A stretch of 64,000 nt of DNA from contig NC_068355.1 in assembly GCF_020536995.1 (NCBI RefSeq), forward strand, positions 4,323,764-4,387,763, read 5' to 3'. Positions 10,835-22,735 of this stretch are shown here, in pieces. This stretch comes from Dreissena polymorpha (Eukaryota > Mollusca > Bivalvia > Myida > Dreissenidae). Each line of letters begins with the position of its first letter. Within the stretch, counting starts at the first letter, position 1. The position numbers and the translations under genes are program-made. Under the pieces are notes generated by a model. The model searched no databases, had not been told where the DNA came from, and worked only from the letters and a program-made list of their open reading frames with translations.

Positions 10835-13800
10835 TCACTTGAAGCCAGCCATTTTGTTGTTGATTGGCAGATTTTTCACGTTATCCGTCGCTAGATACTC
10901 CTTTACTTTAGGTAGCTGGGCAAAGCGGACCAGGAAATCTTTCAGTCTTGAGTAGGAATCCAGGCTGTCTGACTTCATGCGAATGTGCTGATCTAGAAGC
11001 TCGTACATCGGGAAATCTGCGACTGTGACCTAAAAATATAACGCACACTTTACTGGCAAATTAAATTAAAATTATGTGTGAATAGTAAGTCTAAAATAAT
11101 GTTTGGCATCTCACTCAAACTTAATACCACACATATTTTGTTAAAATGACACGTGCGAACGGAGACCTCTTAAATGGCAAATAGATCATAAACTCCGAAG
11201 GAAGAAGTCATTTCTTACTCATGTCCTCTAATCATGTTTTCACAACTTAAAGGAAAAATGCATTTCAACTAAGCCGACACTGTCATATACCGTATCCTCC
11301 AACGTGTATAAATAGCATTTATAATTTATTTGTTAACACCGTGCGATATTGGCACATACATGTGATGTTCGCACTCTTTTTACACAGAGGTTTCTAAATG
11401 TGTGCGCGGTTGCGTACCTTGTTTCCCCCGAACCAGTTTCTGCCGTCCAGACGCTTTTCAAACAGCTCCAGTGATCCTTTGAGGTTCTTGAAATAATCGC
11501 CCTTCAGGTTTTCCTTTAACAGATTAAGATTCAACGTTATGAGTTTATACCGAAACAGTGTAAACAATCGATCCCACGTTTGAGATTAAACAGTAGAAAT
11601 AAAATACGTTTTATTAAATATCCATCCATGTTATATTAATTATATATCGATCTTTATAAGAATGGTGGACCACTTCTAACGGCTGTGGTCCAAGCTGTAC
11701 TGTAGGACGGACAACTAAAAACCCATAATGGTAAATAAATTTTAAGAGATTCTTTACAAAACGATCATGTATACCTTAGAATAGGAGCTACGATATAACT
11801 CTTTGTACACAGCAGTAAATGGGTTCTCATAGAGAGTGTAATGTTATATGGATAGGTTCATATGCATAACTTCTTAACCATGTTGACATTTGTATGCTCT
11901 CAGAACCCCATTGTTAATAGTGCGATCTAAAATATATAAAACAACTTGTGCTGTATTAAACACGTGAAGCATACATAGTCGGGGTTGTAACAGAGGCGAA
12001 CCACGCCGTTCCTGAGGTCCATAGCCTGGTCCAGCATCATGTCCACTTCCGCTTTCTCCTGCACACTCTCCCCGTCTGTAAGAGAGAACGAGGAAATCAC
12101 AACCCAAAATTGTGATCTGTCAATAGCTCTCATAATCATTAATTGCTCGCTTGAACTGTTTACTAAATATACCCTTACCACTCAGAAACGCACTCCTATA
12201 CAAATCAAATTAAATTTAAGTCCTTTCTTAATATATTCAAGTTTGACAGGCTTCATCTCCAACCCTAAGATACTGATGAGCAGCAAACAGCATACAATCT
12301 GTACAGACTGCCAGTTACTCGCAGGCTGTCTTGGTTTTATGCTGTTTGCACATAGGCATTTTCACTTTTCTTCTGTGTGGGACACGGTTAAGACACGGTT
12401 GTATTCGTGCCAGATTGTTACTTGTTCTGCAAACACGTTCTTTGTTTGAGTCGGATACCTTTCATTCATTAGTATTGTTTGACTTTTATTGAAATACTGT
12501 ATATTCATCATGACGCAACTTTAGTATACACCGACATAAATGTCATATTTTGATTTTGCGATGGCCTGATTTTCACGATAAAGCGGCCGTAGATATGTTA
12601 CATCGTACTTTTTGTCCTATGATAATCTAATAAATACGATTAAAACAATTGTATGTGCCAATTTGCACTGTTTGTCAAAGAATAAGCGAACGTTTTTAAA
12701 TGTAAACTTTATCTAACTTTTCACATAAAAACATATTTTTTAAACTAAAATTTACTAATAAAAGTAGATTAATTACCTCTTTTTATTTGCAGGTATAGGT
12801 ATATGTTTACCCCCATGTATAAAATGATAAACTACACCATCTTATGTATATCAGCGTGTCAGTTTGTTCGCCTTTATTTCATATCCTTATCTCGACTTAA
12901 GTCAACAAGACCTATCAAAGGCTCTCCAGCTAAAACGATTTCATTTATCTACCTGTATGAAGCATGTATGGTTTTCAGTTGATTTTTATTAGCTTATGAA
13001 GATCTGATTTTACAAGAATAACTACATTATTTTGTATCTACATGCAATACATGTTCTACGAAAAGTCGACACAATTACACATGTATTGAAAGTTAATAGA
13101 TGCAAAAGTGAACCTTTTTTCATTTAGCAACATTTAGTTAATATGCCCTTATTTGCCGATAATTAAAAACAAGAGGGCCAAGATGGCCCTAGTTCGCTCA
13201 CCTGAGAAGAGTGTGTTCATTGAATTTTTACCAAATGTATTGGGCTGTTTGTAAAACATGCATGCCTGCATATGGGCTGTCAGTTGTAATGGCAGCCATT
13301 GTGTGAATATGAATATATTAGTCATTGTGACTTTGACTTTTGACCTTGGTTTTTTTAGTTGTCATCTGGACACCATTTTACAGTGTTGAGTCATTGTTAT
13401 TAAGACGTTTGACCTAGTGACTAGAACATTATGTTGGTCATCTGCCAGTCATGATCAATGTAACTATGAAGAGCATGAATCTAGGCGTAAGCATTGTCAG
13501 TAAATATCAAGAAACAATTTTATTGTTTTGAGTCACTGTGATGTTGATATTGGATGTAGTGATTTGAAATTCAAAAGGGATATTTTTATAATCATGATCA
13601 ATGTACCTATGAAGTCTTTATCCTAGGTGAAAGCGTTTTTGAGTTATCATTTGAAAACCAATTTTTGTATTTTGAATCACTGTCACTGTCACCTTTTACC
13701 TAGTGACGAGAAGATCAATAGGGGTCATTGGTGAGTAATGATCAATGTAGCCAACAGTTTACATTCCAAACCTAAATTTGGTACATGTAGCTGTATATTT

Positions 13801-16800
13801 TAGAACCCTTTATCAGCAGTAGCATATATCCATTGTTAATGTCTTCTTTAAACACAGCCTGTTGACCAGAGCTCACACACCAACAAATTACAGCAAAATA
13901 TTATTCCTGATCCCATACATTAACTTCATAAACAATCAATGTGTGTATCCTTCAGCATGACTCATTCCTTCCTCTCTCTCATAATCAATGTTAGGCATCA
14001 ATGGGTTAATATCAAATTGAGTTGTGTGTGTTTGTTCTTGTGTACTTGTAGATTTTAGAGCACATATCAACTGTAGTGTCCTAGTCTGATAACAAAATAA
14101 GAATTGTGTAGTGTTTTCATAGTTGACAAGTTAAGATTTTAAATTACAAAACAAACAAAAGAATTACATTCCATCTTGCATCGTTTCAAGGTCAGCCCAC
14201 TGTTAGTCTGTCTGGAAATTGCCAATTTAACGTTTTGTGTTTAATTACCAAAAAACAACAACTTTAAACCACAAACATCTTAAAAAAAGATGCAATGATT
14301 ATAATGCACACATGTCAGATGGATACCAAAGTTATAAGATGTTCAAAACATCTACATGATAAATTCCATTTTTGATTGATTTAATAAGAAAATTCTATCA
14401 TCTTGACCATTATATTGTTTCATGATCCTAGGCGTAAGCTTTCTTGAGTTATAATCCAAAAACCATTTTACTGTGTCAAGTAACCGTGACCTTGACCTAG
14501 TGACCTGAAAGTCAATATGGGTCATCTGCAAGTCATGATCAATGTACCTATAAAGTTTCATGATCCTAGGCATAGGCCTTCTTCAGTTATCATCTGGAAA
14601 CCATTTTTCTAAGTTGAAACACCATGACCATGACCTTTGACCTAGTGACTTGAAAATCAATAGGGGTTATCTGCGAGTCATGATCAATGTACCTATGAAG
14701 TTTCATCATCCTAGGCATAAGCGTTCTTGAGTAAAACAATTTTACTATTTTGGGTCACCTCAATGTACCTATGAAGTTTCATGATCCTAGGCGTAAGCGT
14801 TCTTAAGTTATCATCCGGAAACCATTTTTCTAAGTTGAGTCACCGTGACCTTGACCTTTGACCTAGTGACCTGAAAATCAAAAGGGGTCATCTGCAAGTC
14901 ATGATCAATGTACCTATGAAGTTTCATGATCCTAAGTATAAGCGTTCTTGAGTTATCATCCGGAAACCATTTTACTATTTCGGGTCACCTTGACCTTTGA
15001 CCTAGTCACCTGAAAATCAATAGGGGTCATCTGCAAGTCATGATCAATGTACCTATGAACTTTCATGATCTTAGGCATAAGCTTTCTTAATCATTACTAT
15101 CATAGAGGCATTGTTTTGTAAATAATTTTAAGAATTTGTATCAAACCATGTTTGCTTCGAATTTAATAAAGATTTCCCACCAAATTATTTGATTAATACG
15201 TTGTAAACACAGGTGGTTAGCGTGTGGCTATGATATTAATTAGTGAAAACATCATTTTGAATGATAAATAATCATATTATAACGAAAAATTAACTTTTCT
15301 GAAAAAAAATATTTCACTATCAAATATATATATATATAACAAGGTATGCAACTCAAAATCACCCCATAACGGGGTGCATCGCTTTGAACAGCCATATCTT
15401 CATCAATTGTGCAGCGATTTTCACGATCTCGGTCTTATTCAACGCAGAAATGAATTTCCTTTCTGGAAATGTATATGTCTTGCAATATTTTTACAAATGC
15501 TGGGTCAACTTTTAAGAAATAACACGATACACAACACGCATGACCCAGTTGACAGTGATCATGTATTCTTTATGAATGAAATCTCCAGTTGTAAAGACAC
15601 ACCTCCGCATTGGACCAATGAAATCACTCGTATGTTTAAAATGTCAGTTAGTTAAAATGTATGTAAACAAAGGTTTCAAACGGCGCTGGACAGTTAGTCT
15701 TGATGCAGAATGTAACGACAAGAACGGTAATAATGTTTTTTCATACGTTTTATTGAATTATGGTATCGAACTACATGAACTTTGTAGGGAAGTTGCCCTT
15801 TACTCCGTGAAGATTTCAGTCTTAAAGACAGCATGATCACTGTCAACTGGGTCATGCGTGTTGTGTATCGTGTTATTTCTTAAAAGTTGACCCAGCATTT
15901 GTAAAAATATTGCAAGACATATACATTTCCAGAAAGGAAATTCATTTCTGCGTTGAATAAGACCGAGATCGTGAAAATCGCTGCAAAATTGATGAAGATA
16001 TGGCTGTTCAAAGCGATGCACCCCGTTTTGGGCTGATTTTGAGTTGCATACCTTGTTATATATATATTTGATAGTGAAATATTTTTTTTCAGAAAAGTTA
16101 ATTTTTCGTTATAATATGATTATTTATCATTCAAAATGATGTTTTCACTAATTAATATCATAGCCACACGCTAACCACCTGTGGTTGTAAACATGTTGAA
16201 TACAAACATGTTATCCAGCTTACCAGAAAAAAAACATTTCCCCAAAACATAACGGTTGTTGTTATAGAAATTAAACCCCAACTGCTCTTATCACAATAGC
16301 AATGTCTTTTATTTTAAACATTGACCGATTGCTATACAAATAGACACATGAAAAAAAACCACAAAACACAAGACACGAACAAACACACACGCACACACGA
16401 ATAAAACGGTGATTGGAACAAACAATACAAAGCAAAGCATCTGGGGGTAAAAACAGTTTTTCCTCCCTCCAAAGCTTACACTTGGATGAGGGTAAACTCG
16501 TGCTGTGATTCTTTTTTTAAATTAGCACGTAATTCAACCAGCTTCATACGAAAAACGTATCCAACATACCATGTTGCCAGTAAATATATATATTCAAAAG
16601 TTCTAAATATCATACAAATATTAATCCACATTCCAACTAAAAACAAAATAATTGTTTAGTTGTGTATAAGTATCTTGATTAAAATATTTGTTGTCATGGT
16701 TACCCAAGTTGTGTTTCCGGGCGATCGTGCGCAGAATGGCGTTGCTCTGGGTGATCTTCACGTCTCCGTCGATATAATAGGGCAGCTGGTAAAAAGAGGA

Positions 16801-19800
16801 GCTACAGTTTAAGCATTTATTAAAAATCATAATCATATAAACACTTTGACACAGATTTCGAAGAGCGACAAACCCTTAACAAAACCACATTTATGATGTC
16901 TAGATTGTCTTCAATACCTTGTTTCTTACATGTACATAGACCCATTCCCATGTAATAATTATCATTATTGTTTAAAGTATAAGTATAACTTATAAACAAG
17001 TATATGACGATTTCTGACAAAATATTTCCGTCGTAAGTAAGACAACAAAGTTTAACATGCTATCACACTAGTATCGATTTAAAGAAAAAGCAATCCCATG
17101 AAATTCGGGAAAATACATCTATCGTAAACAAAGCGCAAATTACGCGTAAACATGAATATTTTGCGCTGTATTTGGTTTAGTTCATAGTATCATATAGTGT
17201 TTAACCCATTTGTGCCTAGCGTCTAGAAAAAAGGCATTGCGGCGTCTCATCAGGGTCTGCGCTGTTTGCGTAAAGGAATTTCTGTAAGAAATATTCTAAA
17301 TATAAAAATAAATATACTAGACATCCTAATTTTGGAAATAAAAGGGTTAATGTAGAAAATGCGTAGTTCGTGTTCAGTAAGGCCATTGTTTCACGGATAG
17401 TAGCTCTGCATCACTTACGTTCGGAAATGAAAGAACGTCGGTAAATGAAGGCTTCACATCAAACCATGCTGCGCGGCTGAATTCCGGTCCTGTAATTGCA
17501 GTGTTTTGTTGGTCAGTGGTTTCACAAACGATATTGTACAGAAAACAACTGACATATATGTGTAATGCTTTTCTTTAGTAGTTTGCATGTGTAGAAGTTT
17601 ATACTGTTCGTAGAAATAATTTAATAAGCAATGAATGTATGGTGTCAATCTCGGAACACGCACGAACCTCTATACTTAGACACACGCCCCCCCCCCCACT
17701 GCCGCCCCCCCCCCATCCCCCCTCTGGGTCAAATGTCAACAGCGCGTTTTCTATGTTTGACATTGTCATGTTTAAACAGCGTCTGATAATGGTAGAAAGG
17801 TTATGAAGCATACATGAATAAAAACAAACTAACTACATTGGAACCTGATGAGCGAATCCATGTCCTCAAAACGACATTAATGAAGTCTAAAACTATATGT
17901 GATTCTTGTATGCATTTCGAGTTTATACGTTCTTGACATTTTGTCTGAAATTCGCCTGATGTTCACACATATCATTATTCTGTTCTGCCGGTCTTAAAGA
18001 TCCAAAACAGAAGGTTGCAATAGTTTCAAATATACTCTTTCAGACGCATATAGATCTAATTGAGAATTGACTCACACATAAAAAAAAATATTTTACAGTT
18101 CCGCCTATCTTATATGACCTTATATAATAGCCCATGGGCGTCTCTATAATTGGTACAGTTAAAATTGAATTCAATAAATCATGCTTCTTCTTTCAGTTAT
18201 AGTTCAGTCGTATAAAAGTACAACAACAAATGCACAAATCAATATTGGCTATACGCTAACACGTATCGCTACTGCGACCGGTGTGACGTCATTTCCTACC
18301 GTCTGTGACCTCATACTGGACATCTTCAAACTCCTCCCCCGCATACGTCAGCAGCAAACGAATAGGAGCCGCCAGCTGGTCATAAATGGAACGCATCGAT
18401 GCATTTTAAAGTTTAACATTTAAATAACGATTCAATACAAGGAATGTACGTCATATCAATCAATATTATCTTTAAAGGTAATGCTTATATACATGTACAA
18501 TCTTGATGACTACAAAGTGACAAAACTCAGTCCCACCATGCAATAGATACTGTCCTGATGAAACACCACTGACTTTCGAAAAAAACGGCTTCAATAGCTT
18601 ATTACTGTATAACTTGGTATTAACTTTAGTTCCTCTATTGATAAAGGAAATCTCTTCATCATGGAACCCAATGAAATAAAATATCCCATTGCTTTCATCT
18701 CAATTCGAATACTCCTATACATGTGGTTATTCTTCAAAAGTATAACAACTACACCTTCCGCTTTATCACAAATGTTTAGACGCCTCATGCTATAACTGAC
18801 GAAAAGTAGTTCTTTAAACATCAATATTATGATTGTAAATGATAGAATCAAGTCAACTTGCAAGGGTTTTAACGCTGTACTGTCTCAACGTGTATACAGA
18901 GTTGTTCAAATATAATTTGAGTGCCTCTCGTGTGTACATAATGCTTCCTAACACCCTGTTCATGACCGTTAATCACGGGCGCCACCTCTTTATTGAGATG
19001 CATTAAAGCCACACACCTTGAAATGAACTACATGGCATAGTAAATTTAAGTATAAACAATAAACATATTTTATATATTACAATTAGAATATATCTGGTGT
19101 TTACAAGGTAGAAATCCGTCTTTTTTGCGCTTTTAAACTTAAAACTAATCGCGTTTGTCGAAATATACGTACACGTAAAGAAATCCTACTTTCGGTTTTA
19201 AAATAAAAAATAATAATAAATTACTTGCTAACTAGGCTGTAGATTTAATGACAATTTTGCAAACTTTTAAATTGCATTTATATGTATTAATACACATGTA
19301 TTTCATTTCAAGGTGTGTGGCTTTAATAAATGAGCCAATGCTACTTCCGAGGTGGTGCTCAGGCCCGGATATTTTGAAATTTAACAGACAACTTTACAGG
19401 GTGATTAGGTTTTATATGGGTTTTTATGCTCCCCGAAATATTTTCGGTGGAGCATATAGTTGCCAGTTTGTACTTCCTTCCTTCCTTCCTTCCTTCCTTC
19501 CTTCCTTCCTTCCTTCCTTCCTTCCTTCCTTCCTTCCTTCCTTCCTTCATTCCTTCCGTCACACTTTTGTTACAAGTTCTCATAGCACCTTCAATACTTT
19601 ACCGATCTCTTTCATATTTTGCATGTAGGTACCTTGCATGGACCTCTACCTTTTGATGAGGTTTGAGGTCACTGGGGGTCAAGGTCAAGGTCACCGCGCC
19701 TAATAATAGATTTTTCTTTTGTTACAGTTTCTCATAGCATTTTCAATTCTTTACCGATCTCTTTCATATTTGGCATGTAGGTACCTTGCATGGACCTCTA

Positions 19801-21429
19801 CCTTTTGATGAGGTTTGAGGTCACTGGGATCAAGGTCACCGAGGCTTATAAAAGATTTTTCTGTCACACTTTTGCTACAGTTTCTCACAGCACCTTCCAT
19901 TCTTTACCGATCTCTTTCATATTTGGCATGTAGGTACCTTGCATGGACCTCTACCTTTTGATGAGGTTTGAGGTCACTGAAGTCAAGGTTAGGTCACCGA
20001 GGCTAATAATAGATATTTCCGTCACACTTTTGTTACAGTTTCTCATAGCACCTTCAATTCTTTACCGATCTCTTTCATATTTGGCATGTACGTACCTTGC
20101 ATGGACCTCCACCTTTTGATGAGGTTTGGGGTCAAGATAAAGGTCACCAAGGCTAATAATAGATTTTTAGGTGGTTATTAACACATAGATTGACAAAGCG
20201 CATCATCGGGGAGCATCCATCAGTTTCACTGATATTCTTGTTTTCAACATGTTTCGCATTATTTTTAAAAATCGGCCAAATGAATGAAGTGCGATTCAGC
20301 GAAGGTAAATTCATCCTAAAATGTACAGAAACATACAATCACAACCCAGTTGGAAACGTGAGGACTTTTATAAGTTGTGGCATGAATTCGTGAAAGCAAA
20401 TTGACGTATTTTGCCTGTGTGACGAGCACATTTCAAGCCAATTAAATTGCTCATTACATAAAACGATTGCTTTGAACATGTACAAGTTAATGCATGCACA
20501 ACACATCTAATGATAAATTTGCCTTTTTAAAAAAGAGATGGAGCCAATGCCAAGGAGTAGGCGCTAAGAATAGGTTGTGGCGCCGATGCACATTTATAGC
20601 TTTTTTTAAGTGACATATTTAATGTAATGGATTCTATTATGTTTACAGGACTAATATTTATTTATGTAAGTTAACTACTTTAGCACATTTGAGCCACGTG
20701 CGTTTGAATTAGAACATGTAGTTTTCTTATAATGTATTGATGGATTTAAACGATCGTATTTGTAAGATAAGAGCACCTTGGCTCATTTATTAATGCCTCT
20801 CTAAAAGGGGTGGCGCCCGTGATTAACGGCCGTGCTGTTGTACCGTGAAAACAGAGAGGCTTAAGATAAGATAAAATTTTAATCAAATGTCTGCCCGGAT
20901 GTCCTTACCAAAATGTTATGGGAACAGGATCCTATACACGTAAAACGTTGGTTTACAAGCATTGAAGTTAACTTTAATAGTCGTCAGGATAATAGACCAT
21001 TTTCACAAGCCACATCCATCTATGAAAGCTGTACTAGTCATATTTGAATCGTTGTGTGCGAGCAACTTTAAAACAAGTTTAATGCTTAAATATATATATA
21101 TATAGATATACCAAGTTTACTATCATACATACAGAAAACACGAATAGTATTAACATAAGTACACGTGCATATTGTATGTATCAGCAGTCTCGTTTACCTA
21201 AATTAAATACAAACCAAATCGAAAGTACACGATGTATAATTGTATAGATGTGACGCGACTGCACGTTTCGACCTATATTAAATAATGTACCATGTCTCGA
21301 ATATTCCCTAATATTAACTAGTTTTCAACAGGACCAAATATACTCAAGTTCTATATTGAAACGATACGCATGTACACGAAATGTTATAAAACTTACCCCT
21401 CGAATTTTCCAATATCCTAAGGTCGGCAT
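10835..21429 (-). CDS. Mu-class glutathione S-transferase
   Basis: Cytosolic GSTs conjugate glutathione to electrophiles in xenobiotic and lipid-peroxide detoxification (family knowledge). Seven exons were read on the minus strand: 21429-21397, 18375-18300, 17489-17419, 16785-16704, 12075-11975, 11513-11418 and 11029-10835. Each has a GT donor and AG acceptor, and the lengths sum to 654 nt, giving a 217-residue protein, the normal mu-class size. The start [11 protein letters not shown] carries the class-typical catalytic Tyr (Y6) and the [12 protein letters not shown] helix. The glutathione site is visible as [20 protein letters not shown] followed by IARKHNL. The C-terminal helical domain has [39 protein letters not shown] and [18 protein letters not shown]. 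No stop or frameshift is present, so it looks functional. The long introns carry a foldback element, tandem repeats and several MITEs. Confidence 0.96.
12200..12395 (+). repeat. TTAACCC-type MITE copy in GST intron
   Basis: Shares AATTTAAGTCCTTTCTTAAT, GATACTGATGAGCAGCAAAC, GTTACTCGCAGGCTGTCTTG and a GACACGGTTAAG end with the copy at 4035-4222. Confidence 0.65.
12396..13165. other. GST intron, nothing recognised
   Basis: AT-rich intron sequence with no visible gene or repeat family. The 136 aa plus-strand frame at 12039-12449 overlaps a GST exon on the other strand and a MITE, and is not a gene. Confidence 0.4.
13170..15095. repeat. GAGGGCCA-type bivalve repeat with ~130-140-bp tandem units
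   Basis: Begins with the small hairpin-like head AAGAGGGCCAAGATGGCCCT followed by AGTTCGCTCACCTGAG, a sequence I know as the start of a very common bivalve repeat. The body carries repeated units of GACCTTTGACCTAGTGACCT, GTCATGATCAATGTACCTAT and GTTTCATGATCCTAGGCGTA. The units are best preserved from 14400 to 15090 and more degraded around 13330-13750. It sits in the long GST intron between exons 4 and 5. Confidence 0.75.
15208..16183. mobile_element. Foldback (long inverted repeat) DNA element with perfect 8-bp target duplication
   Basis: Left arm 15208-15563 and right arm 15832-16183 are near-identical inverted copies. They begin CACAGGTGGTTAGCGTGTGG and meet a 268-bp unique spacer (15564-15831). 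Differences are a few substitutions and the length of an internal TA run. GTTGTAAA occurs immediately outside both ends (15200-15207 and 16184-16191), a perfect 8-bp target-site duplication that fits a hAT-type integration. Two short frames of 93 and 73 codons share the same first 60 or so residues because they are the same arm read on opposite strands; no known domain is visible. High arm identity suggests recent insertion or repair between arms. It lies inside the GST intron. Confidence 0.9.
17202..17352 (+). repeat. TTAACCC/GGCGTC hairpin MITE, internally deleted copy
   Basis: Runs TTTAACCCATTTGTGCCTAG to TTTTGGAAATAAAAGGGTTA. The GCGGCGTCTCATCAGGGTCT arm is present but the opposite arm of the central palindrome is lost. 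Full-length relatives are at 36951 and 38561. Confidence 0.7.
17687..17726 (-). repeat. Poly-C/poly-G tract in GST intron
   Basis: Three C runs (about 12, 11 and 6 nt) on the plus strand are G runs in the GST transcript. They have short loops and can form a G-quadruplex in DNA or pre-mRNA. The 70 aa glycine-rich frame across it is an artefact. Confidence 0.7.
18918..19002 (-). repeat. Short ~85-bp MITE, copy 1
   Basis: Inverse of the copy at 20790-20873. It contains CCGTTAATCACGGGCGCCAC between imperfect GAGTGCCTCTCG and GAGATGCATT ends. It directly abuts the TTAA MITE starting at 19003. Confidence 0.6.
19003..19326. mobile_element. TTAA-flanked MITE (324 bp) in GST intron 1
   Basis: Terminal inverted repeats AGCCACACACCTTGAAATG and CATTTCAAGGTGTGTGGCT are perfect over 19 bp, with TTAA at both outer edges (19003-19006, 19323-19326). 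TTAA target choice is a hallmark of piggyBac-type transposases. No coding capacity. Confidence 0.8.
19426..20216 (+). mobile_element. Non-autonomous element with (CTTC)n and ~150-bp internal tandem repeats
   Basis: Ends are ATGCTCCCCGA (19426) and TCGGGGAGCAT (to 20216). Next to the left end is a hairpin-like CCCCGAAATATTTTCGGTGG. Then comes a pure (CTTC)n run (19473-19548) and four tandem units of about 150 bp, each with TTTACCGATCTCTTTCATAT, TACCTTGCATGGACCTCTAC and GATGAGGTTTGAGGTCACTG. Long frames on both strands across CTTC are low-complexity artefacts. Confidence 0.75.
20217..20789. other. GST intron 1, nothing recognised
   Basis: No gene or repeat family identified. Confidence 0.4.
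20790..20873 (+). repeat. Short ~84-bp MITE, copy 2
   Basis: TTAATGCCTCTCT at the left and AGAGAGGCTTAA at the right give an 8-bp inverted repeat with TTAA edges. The core GGTGGCGCCCGTGATTAACG is shared with the inverted copy at 18918-19002. Confidence 0.65.
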
Positions 21430-21497
21430 GTTGGACTAAACCGTATTAATTAAACCTTGACGGCTTGAGAGTAGGTCTATATTGGTATAGAAAGATC

Positions 21498-21508
21498 TAT
21501 AAATATAT
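21498..21508 (-). promoter_or_regulatory. Candidate TATA box of the GST gene
   Basis: On the minus strand ATATATTTATA lies about 70-80 nt upstream of the GST ATG (21429), a plausible core promoter with a short 5' UTR. AT-rich sequence makes chance matches common. Confidence 0.3.
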
Positions 21509-22016
21509 GCACTTTGGACTGTCTTACGGAGGTACCGGAGATAGTCGATGTATCACGGTTAAGGAAAGTTTTAAGGTTACAGTAAACAATGCGCTATGCT
21601 ATTTAATGAAAAACATCTTGATTTTTGGTAGACATTATTTCAGTTAACAAATCTTACTATACTATTCTTCCTTGACCTTTAATGCTCACTACAAAATCAA
21701 TGTTATGTTTAAAGACTGCAGAATGCACAACCGTGGTACGACGGCTATCTCCGGATACCTCCGCATTAATGCGGGTTACAATTAACTAAATCGTTGCCAC
21801 AAAAACAGTTGAAAAACAGTGAACATTGATAGTGCCAATTTCTTGCATATCACATGACTTTTTTTCTGAAATGAATATGGTTACAATTCTATTTAATATC
21901 GTGTATGGTTATGGGAGTCCCTACGTGTAAAGTGTTTTATTTGTGTTTACAATAGTTTAAGGTTTTGCATTTAAATATATTGTGACCTGAGAAATACTGC
22001 ATCGTACAACAATTTA

Positions 22017-22735
22017 GGGGCCGTCCATAAAGTATGTCACGCTTCAGGTGGGGGGAAGGGGGTGTAAGAAAGTGTGACAGTTTGTGACATGGGGGAGGGG
22101 GGAGGGAGTCAGGCCATTTGTGATGTCACACATTTATTTACAACAAATATTTCTAATTTATGTATTATTTCTTTAGTAGAATTTAAAAATAATTTAAAAA
22201 CATATTGCGAAACATTTGAACTAGTTTTATGTCAAAATAAGACGAAATGCGTATCTCCTGAATACATTGGACTGTTCCATTTTTTTAGTTAATATAAAGG
22301 GTTGTAAGAAAATCTAAATTATAATTTCGTTTTTATTACATGTTAACACAAAGATAAATATTCATACTGGCCACTGTAACAACCCTACAGTCATTAAAGC
22401 CTGAGGGCAAAGGCTCGCGGGTTGTTATGAGTGTTGGAAATGCGAGTAAATGCGAGACTTCATGGTGTTGATAAACTTTAGTTAATTGCCTCTATTAATT
22501 AGTTCAAAGGGATATATGTTTACATTTCCCAAGCTCTCTCTTTATGTTTAATAGTGAATTGTGTTTTAGATTATATTTAAAATAGGTATTACTTAATTTA
22601 TAGAAAATATGTTCGAAAGTGTGAGTTTGTGACGTACTAAAGGGGGGGGACCAAGATTTTGATACAGTGTTTGACAAGGGGGAGAGGGGGGTTAAAATGT
22701 TTTTAAAAAGCGTGACCTACTTTATGGACGGCCCC
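22017..22735. mobile_element. TIR element with GGGGCCGTCCATAAAGTA ends (719 bp)
   Basis: The left end GGGGCCGTCCATAAAGTATG and the right end CTACTTTATGGACGGCCCC are inverted repeats of about 26 bp with one or two mismatches (GTCACGC/GCGTGAC). G-rich subterminal blocks (GGTGGGGGGAAGGGGG) sit inside both ends. There is no transposase frame, so it is non-autonomous. Similar ends recur in many invertebrate genomes; superfamily not assigned. Confidence 0.75.

Noticed and set aside
15374-16021. 93- and 73-codon frames starting [11 protein letters not shown] as duplicated genes
   Set aside because: They are the two arms of one inverted repeat; identity reflects arm identity, not selection. No domain is visible.
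19248-19656. PSFLPSFL- and KEGRKEGR-type frames
   Set aside because: Pure translations of the (CTTC)n microsatellite on either strand.
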